Shown: positions 12,420 to 24,005, counted from the first letter of the stretch. The stretch is DNA of 64,000 nt from Panopea generosa (GCA_029582155.1 CM055905.1:8460995-8524994); one strand, 5' to 3'. Notes: generated from the letters alone by a model not told the origin. Program-made: numbers and translations.

Positions 12420-13512
12420 TGTCACAATACAGATTTTTATGATTTTAACCCCTTTATTTTACCCTTTGCTTCATACGCACCTGTAGTATTGGGTTTTATA
12501 TTCCTTTGTTAGCTTGTCTATTCACCCGTGAAATAAGCAAAGCACATGCCAATTAGACATGTACAGTGAGAGTGTGTAAGTGGTCAGTCGGTGATATGGC
12601 CAGATAGAGAGAAGTTGACAGATATATAGTATTCAAAGAATCAAAAAGGAGAGATACTGTGAGTAGTTAATTTGTTTAAGTTATATTTCTGAAATGCTGA
12701 AATGTTGCTATCTTGAAAGTGTGTACTAAATATTCATTTTTGTAAGAGTGTGTTTGTATACTTGTAGGTGGTTTATGGGCGAATCAACAGTATAGATAAA
12801 TATATATGTAGAGAAGAAGTCATGGCATACCCCTGTGTGGTAACAATATGAGATGTCTACCTATGTGAAAAATATAAAACGTCCTAAGTGGTACACGTGA
12901 TTATATAATGTGACATCGTATTGAATTTAATATTATACATTCTATGTGATATATGTATTATAAGTTGTCGTCATGATAGAGATACCCCTGAGTGGTAACA
13001 ATATGAGATGTCTACCTATGTGTAAAATATAATGCGTCCTGAGTGGTACACGTGATTATATAATGTGACATCGTATTGAATTTAATATTATATATCGTAG
13101 TAATATATGCATAATATTTAGTCGTCATGATGGAGACCTATGTGGTAATAAAGATGTGATTAATAAAAATATTGAGTAGCATCTCTCGCCAAACCTACTT
13201 TAACGACGAATCATAGCGGGCAAAGAGCTATATCTGGAAGAATATGATAGCGGTGTTTTATCGTTGTACATTTTTAAAACGTTGAGTGAATTTTTAAACA
13301 TTACGGAACATATTGAGAATGTCTACATTATAACTATTTGGATATAAATATGTTTAGAATTAGTGTGGTAGAGTGTATTACCTTGAACAATATATTATTA
13401 TATTACATGCAATAAAACATCATTGATTGTAGCCATTTTGTTGAAGCTTCATTTCTTCTTACAAAGGTCAATAACAAATAATAAAGAATCTGACTCACAC
13501 CTATGTGTGACA
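12420..13512. mobile_element. Solo LTR, 1093 bp, with 5-bp target duplication
   Basis: It begins TGTCACAATACAG and ends CTATGTGTGACA, so the termini form a 7-bp inverted repeat (TGTCACA/TGTGACA) with the TG...CA ends typical of LTRs. The flanks are TTGAG at 12415-12419 and TTGAG at 13513-13517. Removing the LTR plus one TTGAG restores the LINE C reading frame (FKLN followed by NSVILDK), which is independent proof of the borders. An AATAAA at 13411-13416, about 100 bp from the right end, suggests plus orientation, but that is weak. The superfamily (Gypsy, BEL or other) cannot be told without the internal region. Confidence 0.92.
12829..13150. repeat. 155-bp tandem duplication inside the solo LTR
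   Basis: 'acccctgtgtggtaacaata' at 12829 recurs as 'acccctgagtggtaacaata' at 12984, and the following text ('gagatgtctacctatgtg', 'gtggtacacgtgattatata', 'gtgacatcgtattgaattta') matches closely. A third, partial copy starts near 13136 ('gacctatgtggtaata'). Repeats of this kind in U3 regions are often enhancer-like, but that is an inference. Confidence 0.85.
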
Positions 13513-13517
13513 TTGAG

Positions 13518-14250
13518 TTTAAAATACCCTGGCCCACATGGTTGTTTGTCAATAATAAGATTAAAATATACGAGAGAATGGTCCGAACGAAAACCTGTTG
13601 TAATTTTACAAACTGCTATTGCATTTACTAAATTATTTTACACTAAAAAATAATCAAGTCTACAAAATATTGCTGATTTGTTGTTTGAATGCCAGTGCTT
13701 GGGTTTAATATTCTCCATGTCATTTGTATTATTATTTTGTATCAAATTGTTTGTTTTCCCCTGTTTTTCTTATTAACATTGCCATGGTTTTTTTATCTAA
13801 CACAATATTTATCACTGTATTAAAGTCCACTCCTACTATCATGGTTCCACTATCATTTAGATTGATGAAATCTTCAATTTTTGTAAAAAAGTTTAAATTA
13901 TATGTTGAATTATTTGGTCAATAGATATTTAAAAATATATATTCTTTTTCATTAATTAATTTTTTTAATGATTGTATTCTAACTTCGATTTAGTTATTAT
14001 ATTGTTGGACTAAATACATAAAATTACGATTAACAAGGATGTCCACACCAATACTATTACTACTATTTCCGCTTAAAAATATATCCCCGCCCGATTCCTT
14101 TCTCCAAATATTTTAAGTTTGTTCCTGACAATGTAGTTCCTGTAGTAAGCAAATAGAGTATTTATGTAATTCAAGCCAGTAAAATAAATGTTTTCTTTTT
14201 GATGAATCACTTAAACCTTTTACATTAGAAGTACATACGTTAATACTCAT
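13518..14250 (-). pseudogene. LINE C endonuclease domain remnant
   Basis: Starting from the ATG at 14248-14250, the minus strand encodes a run resembling the L1-type endonuclease: an N-terminal 'NVKGLSDSSKRKHLF' block, a degenerate 'DFNTVIN' (the expected GDFN glycine is changed), 'RLDYFLV' and 'FRSDHSLVYF', which carries the terminal SDH motif. Stops occur after the KRKHLF block and after RLDYFLV, and several single-base frame changes are needed. The domain ends with 'GPGYFKLN', exactly at the solo LTR junction. No activity is possible from this copy. Confidence 0.85.
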
Positions 14251-15360
14251 TTAACGTTGAAGTAAAATCAAAATTTGCAGTTTGCTTTATAAATATCCAA
14301 AAATTGACAGTGAAAGTAAGAACAAGTAGTACGAGTTTTCATTCCAAAAACAATAAAAGAAGAGAACAATTATACAAAGGTACGTCGCCACTGTTAACAC
14401 ATGTTTTGCATCATATTAATAAATTGTTTAAATACCATATCATAATATACGTAAACACCCTTTTCAAACATAAATCGTATTTATTTATTAAAAGCATTAA
14501 CTTCTTATGGTTTATTCAAGATCTTGGCAATTCATTGTAATAACAAGGTTTAAATTAGAAAATGCGCCATCTGAAAATGCTTCTAATAAGTGTATATTGG
14601 ATATACTGATTTATTAAGAGGATGTCATATATATATATATATAATGTCACATATCCAACTGGTACAAATGCGCTAGCTATACACAAAATAAATTAAATAC
14701 TTACACACGTCATAACAAATCCGTTTCTTTCTATTTAAGCATCCGGTTAATGGTTAAATGAATATTTTCACGGTTTACAGTAACATTTATTGCATAATAA
14801 AGAAGAACTCTTTTTCAATACATTTTTATTTGGAAGAAGTGCGTTCATTAATATTAGAGTCGCTACATAGTAGAAGATTTCATTTCCTCGTAATAGGTGT
14901 TGATGGGTCAAGATCATCCCACACTACACCGTACAAAATATGATAAGTAAATAATAGTCATTATGATAAATGAGCAAACTAACACTATAATATTGTTATC
15001 ACTTCTTTTAAATACCCCATGGCGTTATTATTTGTTGATAAATATAGTTAGGTCTTTGATGTATCTGATTGTAAGATCTCAAATTTGGAGACGAATAGAA
15101 GACGAACAAAGCATTGTATTGTCTTAAATCCAGTTTTCAATCAAGGGATGCGTTTGTTTTTTGCATGTTGTTCTATAGATATGAGATTCGTATAAGGTAT
15201 AACAACATTATTAGTTTTTTATTGACGTGTGTTTGGCAACATAGAAACATTTCATATTCAAACACTTTCTCTTCTGCCTACAGTGACAAGAATGTAGGGA
15301 TGAAAGGGAGAACGTGTAATCGAGTATAAATGTATCTTTTAATAATATGTATACTACTAA
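14251..15360. other. Probable LINE C 5' flank and non-coding DNA
   Basis: The few hundred bases right of 14250 may be LINE C 5' UTR, but no 5' border or target duplication was found. A short (TA)n tract lies at about 14625-14643. No other feature was recognised. Confidence 0.4.
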
Positions 15361-15361
15361 G

Positions 15362-16095
15362 GCCCTCCCAACGGGTCCCTGTTCCCTGGATCTCTTAAAG
15401 TAATGAACATTGTTCCCCAGATCCCCAAAAGTATTTGCGATAGTTTTTCAAATGTGATTCCTCCAGATCTCTAAAATAAGGACTTTAATCTCTTGAAGTA
15501 ATGGCCAATGTTCCCAAGTCTTTAAAAAAATAATTAGCCTTGTTCCCCATATCTTAACAACCCTTGGAAGGGCCTCACAATTGCTTCTCACGTACATATT
15601 TCCAATACTATATCGAGGGGGTCCCTGTTCCTTGGATCTTTTAAAGTAATGGCTATTGTTCCCCAAATCCCCATAAGTATTTGCCATAGTATCCCAAATG
15701 TTTTTCCTCCAGATCTCAAAAATAAGAACTATGATCCCTGGATCCCTGAAAGTAATGGCCAATGTTCCCAAGGTCTCTAAAAATGAAGAAGCCTTTTCCA
15801 CACATGTCCAAAACCCCTGGAGCTGGGCCTCTATTGCTTATCTCGTACATATTTCCAATACTATGCCGAGGGGGTTCATGTTCCATGGATCTCTTTAAAG
15901 TAATGATCATTGTTTCCCCAGATCCCACAAAGTATTTTCCCCAGAGCTCTAAAATAAGGACTTTAATCCCTGGATCCCTGAAAACAATGCCCAATGTTCT
16001 CAAGGTATCTACAAAAATAGTAATCCATGTTACCCGTATGTCCAAAATCACTAGGAGGGCTTCACTCGTACATATTTCCAATAATATAACGAGTG
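15362..16095. repeat. Three diverged tandem copies of a 225-255 bp unit
   Basis: 'cgtacatatttccaata' occurs at 15591, 15844 and 16067 (spacing 253 and 223 bp). Around it the blocks 'gttccccagatccc', 'agatctctaaaataaggact' and 'taatggccaatgttcccaag' recur in the same order. Overlapping open frames on both strands (117 to 121 codons at 15448-15801, 15716-16081 and 15762-16127) arise from the repeat. Their spacing is not a multiple of three, and the peptides match each other only because the DNA repeats. Confidence 0.88.
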
Positions 16096-17148
16096 AGAAA
16101 CATACTTCTTGGATACCTAACTGCTAGTCTCTACGTAATAGTAAAAAGTAAAAATTTAACAAATAAGAAACCCAAAGGGAGCGACCGGAATTTCATGATA
16201 GTTATTTTTTTCATTTTATTAATAAACACTGTATGACCGACAGTTTGTCGACATTTGACCGACTTCGGGTGTGAGCTACTATGAAAGCTGAGATGATTGA
16301 CGTTTGAAAGATAATATTTCTTAGGCCGGTTTCTAAGCATAGCTCGCGCTGCTTTGTAATTTGTATATGACTCGTTCATAATTTAAACCAAGGCGGATTC
16401 TGCAATACCATTGACGCAAGCGCAGTGATGACGAACTTCTTAATAATGAGGAACGAAATTATAAAAAAATATTCTGTAGGCCGTTTTAACAATACAAGCG
16501 AAACAATTTGGAAAATTGGAGCGATTCAAGTAGTTGACAAATAAGGTTATTCACTGAATAGTGTTGTTATACCAGTAAATGTATCATTAGTTGCTTCACA
16601 CCAGAACGTTTATCGACGAAATATTAAACCTAAACTGTCGCTATCTTCCAGTTAACACAGACTTAGTTATAACGATTAACGTCTCGCCACTATTACATTT
16701 TCCAAAGGGCTCTATTGTAATATTTCAAAAACAGTGTAAAAAAAAACGAAATCTGCAGCATGTGTCTGGGCTCAAATTCTTAACTGGTTAAAACAAGCGT
16801 ACCATGACCAGTTTTTTTTTTTATAAACTTAATAGTTTTGTTATACCGATTGATTTTCAGAGTAATAATATGTGTATTCGCCCACGATGCTGGTTGAACC
16901 AACAATTCTGAAATGACACAATTGCCCAGAAATCTGGTATCAGCATCAAATGAACAGTTGTATATTTCTATATACTGACCATTTAACAAATGGTAGGCCA
17001 AAAAAAGTTAGTGCAATACAAAGCCTTGAAAAAAGAAGAAAAAAATAGAACCAAACTTTAATATCTACCTCCGTCTTATGTAGGTGTCATAAATCTGCGA
17101 AAATTAATGCTTTTTTTAACATTTACGAGAGATATGACCCCTTTTTAA
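16096..17148. other. Non-coding DNA, nothing assignable
   Basis: No domain-bearing frame, tRNA-like head or terminal repeat was found. The short open frames at 16131-16379, 16591-16791 and 16780-17001 have no recognisable content. Confidence 0.5.
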
Positions 17149-17368
17149 CAGGGTTTAACGTCATTTTTTAACATATTTCATGTAATATATCTAATTTGAT
17201 TGGTGAAGAAAGACCTCAATAGAATCTAGGTAGAACCAACGTGCTTCCGCAAGTAACTAGCAAACTTTCTCACAAAAAGTGTTTGGAGCAAACGTGACTT
17301 GAACCTACGACCTAAGCGGTGAGTGGCCTTGGGACAGCCCCTTAAACCACTCGGCCACGGAGGACCCA
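17149..17368 (-). mobile_element. SINE family 1 (tRNA-Leu-like head), near full length
   Basis: On the minus strand it opens with 'ggtcctccgtggccgagtgg', an A-box of the tRNA-Leu/Ser type, followed by a B-box ('taggttcaagtcacg'), then 'gtgagaaagtttgctagtta', 'cttgcggaagcacgttggtt' and a 3' end 'gacgttaaaccctg'. The tRNA-like part cannot fold as a working tRNA because its acceptor arms do not pair. It is the polymerase III promoter of a SINE. Confidence 0.92.
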
Positions 17369-17439
17369 CATACTGGGTTGTTTTATATTTGCACTGTGTT
17401 TATGTATAAATTTAAAAAAATAAGTTCATCGAAAGCTTT

Positions 17440-18520
17440 TAAAAACAAGAAATGTCACTGGCAAGTGTCACATTCCATCGAAATGGTCGGTGAAAGTAAC
17501 GATATTATAAAAGGTAGCGATTAAAATGTATCCATAAATATCAATAGCAATGAACTGATATTTTAGACTAGACACGCAATTTCACTCTTTTTATTTTACA
17601 TTAAAGTGTGACCTTGACATCTGATGAAACGTCAAACAAACTGAAAGCGTGACCTTGATCTTTGAGGTAAGGTTCTTGGTTTTACACGTGACACGTCGTC
17701 ATGTCATATTGATGATTTAAGCCGAGTGCTTTTGAAATCCATTCATGTATGACAAAATCACAGATCGGACTTGATATCTCGAAGTCAATTTTTTTTCAAA
17801 CTCAGATTGACCTTGACTTGTGAGGTGCGAAATTGGTTTTACGTGAGACATGTCGTCATATCACTTTGATTAATCGAGCCAAGTTATATCCCTCCATATA
17901 AGACAACGTTACAGAGCAGACACGAAATATCAAACAAATTGAAAACGTGACATTGACTTTTGAGAAAAGGTTCTGCGTCTTACACCAACACTTCATCACG
18001 ATAAAAATTATGTTGATCAAATGAGCGAAGTGTTTTTAAAATCTATCCATGTATGATGAAGTTTTAGACCGGACAGATTCAAAGTGTTTTCAAACAAACT
18101 CAAAGTGTGACCTTGACTTTTAAGGTGCGGCTGTGAGTCTTGAGCGCATGCTTATGAATTACACGAACTCTCAGACTGAGTGTTATCAAACAAAGTTAAA
18201 GTGTGACCTTGACCTTTGAATTGGGAGTCTTGGTGATACGCACAAAACGTCGTCTATTATGATGATCATTTGTAGGAAGTCGATCTATACTTGACAAAGT
18301 TACCGACCGGATACGAAATCTCAAACAGACTCAAAGTGGTGTCAATCAAAGTTAACTTGGCCTTTGATGTGTGAATCTGGGTTTACGCGCGACACGTCGT
18401 CATTTTATATTTTTGTATTCATAAAATCCATCTGTACATGAAAAAGATACAGTCCGAACACAAAATATCAGACGGATGGACATTACGATAACTATATGCC
18501 ACCCACTGTTTTGTGAGGTA
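17440..18520. repeat. Bivalve-type 'gaccttgacctttga' repeat array
   Basis: About seven diverged units each contain a version of 'agtgtgaccttgacctttga', then 'ggttttacacgtgacacg', 'tcgtcatgtcat' and 'atccatgtatgacaaagtta'. Anchors fall near 17605, 17648, 17805, 17945, 18105, 18200 and 18350, so most units are about 140-160 bp. The motif is one I associate with dispersed repeats in bivalve genomes. A possible extra fragment lies at 22020-22150. Confidence 0.8.
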
Positions 18521-19118
18521 GGGGCATAAAAAAGCCGCCTAGTCTTTATTTGCTCATATGGCTAAGAGTATTGAACAAGAACACCATGAGATCTAACGAG
18601 TAAGACATCACAAATAATGCAGTACCGCATTAAGTACACGCTGTTATTTATTAAGTGTTTAATGTGCTATTCAGCTAAAATCAGACAAAGTGCAGATGCC
18701 TCTTTCATATTGAGTGTCTTCATCTTGCTGAACTCTTGTTAATATCTACTATTTATCATTGTGTTTTTTATATCAAGATTGGTTGGTAATAATTGCAGTC
18801 TAAATGGTTTTTTGTCTTTCTGAATAGAATCATAACAATGGCTTATTTTTTGGAAATAGAAAACGTATTATTTTGAGTGAATGAATGCAATGCAAAGTGC
18901 GTTTTCAGGGGATTTGTTTCTTATTTACGTGGCTGTCCAAAGCAAATATGTGTGAAAATCGGTTATATTACACATACTTCCCACGTTCAATCCGCTTTAC
19001 TGCTGAGTACATACTTGGATCTTAAGAAAATTACAAAGTTCTTTCCTTTTAAAACTGTATTGTGTTAGTGTAAAATGTCGATATCTATAAAACCAACTAA
19101 GTCTATCTCAGTAACATA
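18521..19118. other. Non-coding DNA, nothing assignable
   Basis: The open frame 18877-19068 has no recognisable domain or splice context. Confidence 0.5.
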
Positions 19119-20170
19119 GGGCATGCGGTCACATTCAATACATGTACCGAACATGCGTGGTGATAATTCAGTCAGTAATACAACTCTTATTTAGGGCATG
19201 CGGTCACATTTGATACATGAACCGAACATGCGTGGCGATAATTCAGTCAGTAATATAACTCTTATTTGGGGCACACGCGTGGTAATAATTCAGTCAGTAA
19301 TATAACTCTTGTTTAGGGCATGCGGTCACATTTGATACATGTACCTAACATGCGTGGCGATAATTCCGTCAGTAATATAACTCTTTTTTTATGGCATGCG
19401 GTCACATTTGATACATGTGCGGAACACGCGTGGCGATAATACAGTCAGTAATATAACACTTGTTTAGGGCATGCGTTCACATTTGATACATGAACCGAAC
19501 GTGCGTGGCTATAATTCAGTCAGTAATATAACTCTTGTTTAGGGCACACGCGTGGCAATAATTCAGTCAGTAATATAACTCTTGTTTAGGGCATGCGTTC
19601 ACATTTGATACATGAACCGAACGTGCGTGGCGATAATTCAGTCAGTAATATAACTCTTGTTTAGGGCACACGCGTGGCAATAATTCAGTCAGTAATATAA
19701 CTCTTGTTTAGGGCACACGCGTGGCAATAATTCAGTCAGTAATATAACTCTTGTTTAGGGCATGCGGTCACATTTGATATATGAACCGAACGTGCGTGGC
19801 TATAATTCAGTCAGTAATATAACTCTTGTTTAGGGCACACGCGTGGCAATAATTCAGTCAGTAATATAACTCTTGTTTAGGGCATGCGTTCACATTTGAT
19901 ACATGAACCGAACGTGCGTGGCGATAATTCAGTCAGTAATATAACTCTTGTTTAGGGCACACGCGTGGCAATATTTCAGTCAGTAATATAACTCTTGTTT
20001 AGGGCACACGCGTGGCAATAATTCAGTCAGTAATATAACTCTTGTTTAGGGCATGCGGTCACATTTGAAACATGTACCGAACACACGTAGCGATAATTTA
20101 GTCAGTAACATAACTCTTGTGTAAGGCATGCGGTCACATTTGATAAATATACGGAACACGTGTATAGATG
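19119..20170. repeat. Two-length minisatellite (75 and 47 bp) with 291-bp higher-order unit
   Basis: Units start at 19119, 19194, 19269, 19316, 19392, 19467, 19542, 19589, 19664, 19711, 19758, 19833, 19880, 19955, 20002, 20049 and 20124. Long units (L) are 75 bp (one is 76). Short units (S) are 47 bp and lack 28 bp containing 'cggtcacatttgatacatga'. All share 'gataattcagtcagtaatat' and 'aactcttgtttagggca'. The order is L L S L L L S L S S L S L S S L L. The block L-S-L-S-S at 19467-19757 is repeated at 19758-20048, and the leading L unit of each block shares the private variant 'gtggctataattc'. Confidence 0.95.
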
Positions 20171-21007
20171 CAGCGCATTGACGTCGGTTTAGTTATGATG
20201 GTGTCATGTATTTTGAGCGCTGTTGTGCTATATACACATTCCTTATTTTAATGCTTTAGACAGGTACTGATCAAGTGATGTGTATGAATTTTTTTTTTAT
20301 ATAATTTAAACATAAATTGTTTTACATTTCGAGAACAGTTAGATGTCAATTATAATAACACGTATCACATATGCTAAATTTCACCTTTATCCCGAGATCT
20401 TTATCACCAAAATTATTTTTTGTAAAACATTGTCAAATCAAACTATTGTGACGCTGTGTTTTTAACTATATCATCTGTCAGTACACTTTAGCTGGTTCAA
20501 CTTTATTCAACTAACAAGGCAGTTTCCATATTTTCAACGTCGTTCAAAATGAGCAACATACGCTCGCCACATCTGACAATGATATTCTTTCTCCTGGCTA
20601 GCAAGAATACGTTAACACCCATCAGCTCTGGGCGGTGCAATAGGTGTACGATAAAAAGTTTGAAACCATATACAGTATTGATGTTTTCCATTTCAGTTTA
20701 TATCTGCCGTTGTCTACGACGCGTTTGAAGTGGCTTTGCTGGATTTTATCCCGTGATCTGCTGTAATCTCTTGTCTACCAATGCGTTAATGTCGGCTTGA
20801 CACTTGTCTCGTGAACGAGCTCATCATAGACTTTTATACCTGCATCGTTTATTGAATATTCATTACAAAATAAGAACTGCAAGTATAACGCTTATACAAT
20901 GTATTATGAAATAGACAATAGACATGATCTTAAAATTAATCGCGATTTTAGTGAATTTAGAACTAGAAAATGTACTTTTTGAATATGATATATATTCTGA
21001 TAGTGTT
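20171..21007. other. Non-coding DNA, nothing assignable
   Basis: The minus-strand open frame at 20503-20691 has no domain that I recognise and no splice context. Confidence 0.5.
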
Positions 21008-21240
21008 TTGTCCTCCGTGGCCGAGTGGTCTAAGGCGCCGTCTCAAGATTACTTACCTCACATCGCTTAGGTGGTTTGAGTCCCACTCACTCAAAAAAAA
21101 ATTATGTGAGAAAGTTTGCCAGTTATTTGTGGAAGGACGATGGTCCTACTCAGTCTGAGGTCTTTCTCCACCAGTAAAACTGGATATGCCATATATAAGC
21201 TGAAATGTGTTGAAAATGGCGTTAAACCCCATTCTTATAG
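21008..21240 (+). mobile_element. SINE family 1, full-length copy
   Basis: The head reads 'tcctccgtggccgagtggtc' (A-box region), then 'ttaggtggtttgagtcccac' (B-box), an A-run, the central motif 'gtgagaaagtttgccagtta' with 'tttgtggaaggacgatggtc', then 'aaactggatatgccatatat', and the 3' end 'tggcgttaaaccccatt'. It is the best-preserved plus-strand member and defines the family in this window. The short frames at 20970-21158 and 21116-21298 are its shadows. Confidence 0.94.
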
Positions 21241-22790
21241 TGTTCGTTCCGTTCTACCTAATTATTACTGCAGTTTGTTAATACAATACATATGTTAGTT
21301 TGAGTCTTTGTTCTTTATTACTGAATAAACTATGTTTGCGTCCAATGCACATCCGGAGAGCAAATATAAATCCGCTTATCAATAAACTAATTACATTATT
21401 AATAAAAATAGAAATGACACGAATGCGCCCGCTGTGTCTCTGTAGCAGTATTGTAGCAATACCATAAAAATAATGTATTCTGACTAGTAACAATAGTACT
21501 ACACAGATGACATTGTACTGACTGAAAGCCAGAAAAAATAAACGGATTAGAACATCCCAGAAAACTTCCATGTGCATTATGGTTGATAATGGGTGGCTAT
21601 ACACAGTGAAAGGGAAAAGAAAGTATACATACCTATAAACGTCGACAGGTCAAGGAACAATAAATGTATTGCATATAAATTGTGTATATTTATATTTCAT
21701 CATATTGTTGAATAAAAAAACAAACATTTAATTCATTTCAAAGTAAAACAAGAAAAAATCAGTTCATTTTCCATCATATGAATAAACTTAGCCAATAATG
21801 AAATGATTTTAAAAACCAAAACGTATACTTTCTTTTTCCTTTCAGTGTATGTCTAGGTTGAAATCAAAGTAAATAATTGATGAAACAGATTGTATGATGT
21901 AACTTTGGCAGAGTGCGATGGATGTTGCGGATGGCATTTTGGAATATGAGAAAAGCAATAGGAAATAAAACAATCAAGTCAATTAATAAAGTAAAAAAAA
22001 CAATTGAAGGCGGGGTTGGGTGCGGTCCAAGTGAACTTGACCTTTGAGATTATTAGCCCTTATTAAGTAAAGGTCATCCCCTCCGTGCATAAACATATAC
22101 ATCAACGCCATGATGATTCGTTTCAAATGTTATTCAGATATATAAGAATATGTATTGTATTGCGATTTTAATAGAGCATATCCGAATACCTTCTGAAACA
22201 ATTTATCATGGTGCCGCTGAATAAGTTAATGAAAAATTGCTATCTTAGGTAGAACACGCATCTAAAAGAAAAGTACTGTGTAGAAATGTTGTTTTAACGA
22301 CTGTAGTGTTCGTTTGAGGTTGATCATGGTAACCTTGTCATCATATTTATAAACAAAATCTTGATCTCTTTCAAATGAACAAATATCAAATAACATAAAA
22401 TAACATTTTGGTTGGGGTGGTGGGGATTGGGCATCATAGACACGACTGTTCCTATACGCACTATGACGTCGTCGTAAATATGTACATTTAATTCAACGGT
22501 GTGCTTACAATCGAAAATGTGTAAGATAAATACAAATTTTGTTTTAAACAATGCATTAAACCTATGTTAAAGAATTGTGTGATGTGGAATTAAAGTACTT
22601 AATATGCAAATCGGTTGATCCCTTTGCACCATTAATAAAAATTGAAAACAAAAATTAAATGCTATTAACCACAGATATAGAGAAAAATGACCTGAACTAA
22701 TTTAATCAATTAAGAAATCAGAAAATGTTTGTACTAAAGAAAAATTGAATCTTTCATGGATTTATCAAATCGGATAAAAAGATCGGTCCC
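21241..22790. other. Non-coding DNA, nothing assignable
   Basis: The minus-strand open frame 21278-21604 (108 codons) is rich in hydrophobic residues but has no recognisable domain. A block at 22020-22150 resembles the repeat family at 17440-18520 ('aagtgaacttgacctttgag'). Confidence 0.45.
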
Positions 22791-22862
22791 CATGGATTAC
22801 TGGTTTGGCGGTAACTCGATAGAATCTCATTTCCGCCAAAACAGTTGTACCACGGGGACTGA
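22791..22862. other. Isolated 70-nt imperfect hairpin
   Basis: A 5' arm ('cggtccccatggattactgg', then 'tttggcgg') faces a 3' arm ('ccgccaaaacagttgtacc', then 'acggggactg') across a loop of about 20 nt. About 28 positions pair, with a G.U, an A.C mismatch, a small bulge and a G.A mismatch. The size and shape resemble a pre-miRNA, but a decayed MITE is equally possible. No strand or expression evidence is available. Confidence 0.6.
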
Positions 22863-22942
22863 AAGAGTCTTGTAATCTTGAAAAGTTGGTAAATTATTTT
22901 ATAAAGGGTAAGTAATCCCTGGGGTTCTCATCTTTTATTCTA

Positions 22943-23085
22943 ATGGGGTTTAACACCATTTTCAACACATTTCAGGTTATAAGTAACTGGAAAACTTTCT
23001 CACATAAAGTCTTTGGCGCGAGCGGGACTCGAACATACGACCTTAACTGTGAGAGGTAAGTGATCTTGAGACAGCGAGTTCTCAT
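22943..23085 (-). mobile_element. SINE family 1, internally deleted copy
   Basis: On the minus strand the tRNA-like head ('aaggtcgtatgttcgagtcc') and 'gtgagaaagttttccagtta' run directly into the 3' part ('ctgaaatgtgttgaaaatgg', 'tgttaaacccc'). The central 'cttgcggaagg' and 'ctggatat' blocks (about 60 bp) are missing. Confidence 0.85.
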
Positions 23086-24005
23086 CAAATTTCAAAAGAG
23101 TAAAGTCCTAATAAAGACACACCATATTACACAAAAGGTACAAATTATAAATTATATACAAAATATGGAAGGCACATCTTAATTAGAACATCAGAAACCA
23201 ATCAACTTAAAAATATAATTATATTCAGATTTACGTCCAATATATGTACCTAAGATTTCCCAAGGCAGATATTGATTTAAATATTTGTCATATTAAGAGC
23301 AAATTTATTACATATTAACGAGTGATAAAATACATTATTGACGGTTATAGTCATGCATGCCTTTTCAATAAAAAACTATCTATTTATAATCACTGTTACA
23401 TACATAGTTGCCTCGTTTTCTAAGATTTAAGGCCACTTACTGTTAAAAATACAAGTTCAGTTCTGAAAATAAATGTTTTACGGTGTTTGTTCTCCCCTGA
23501 ACACGAAACTGACGACTTCAGATCTCCCATGTAGTACCTTGCAGAAATAAACCGCTGATCTCTGCTGGGTCTTAAAGAAGTCGTACTTACCGCTTCAACC
23601 CACTTACAAATTTCTTGATATACATTCAGTACATTAAGATGGTCAACGACCACTACTGTATTCCTAATCATCGTATCAGTTTTACTTTGTAGCCTTTCAT
23701 TGTCAAGTTTGCGTCTCCGCAGACTCCGACATGATAATTAACGTGATTATGCTGTCTTTATTTTTGCATTTCCTTTGAAGGCAAAAGGAAAAAATCGGCA
23801 CCATCAATGTCTGCGACAAATAGTACGTAGGTTTTACTAATAGCTGAGTTGAGATTGTTTAAGTAACATAAAAATAAAATACAACTAAAATCCCTCGATA
23901 TAGCAATATGAGAAATTGCGTTGAAAAAGGTAATGGTTGTACGTTTGTTACGAAGCTTTTAGAGAAATGTCAAATTATGCTTATTGTGTCTATAGCTATA
24001 TATAC
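23086..24005. other. Non-coding DNA, one weak exon-like stretch
   Basis: On the minus strand at 23420-23671 an 83-codon frame contains a donor-like 'gcg|gtaagta' sequence. No domain is recognisable, so it is not called as an exon. The rest is featureless. Confidence 0.35.

Larger units (their letters stand above)
11590..14250 (-). mobile_element. LINE C: decayed L1/Tx1-like retrotransposon split by a solo LTR
   Basis: On the minus strand the ORF2-like reading frame starts at an ATG at 14250 (MSINVCTSNVKGLS), the usual start of an apurinic-type endonuclease, and can be followed in pieces. The order is endonuclease (to about 13518), solo LTR (12420-13512), the linker between endonuclease and reverse transcriptase (about 12400-11830), and the first reverse-transcriptase motifs (11825-11595, including KSPGSDGLTTEFYK and ISLLPKKDKDL). 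It stops abruptly near 11590, before the catalytic YADD motif. Many stops and frameshifts show it is old. It resembles LINE A at 29941-40898 in domain order and motifs but is a different, more diverged family member. Confidence 0.88.

Noticed and set aside
13423..13924. Plus-strand genes at 13423-13653 and 13724-13924
   Set aside because: The first straddles the LTR border and the second is the antisense of the LINE C endonuclease. Both are shadows.
23420..23671. Host exon on the minus strand
   Set aside because: It has a donor-like 'gtaagta', but no recognisable domain and no partner exon. Too weak without transcripts.
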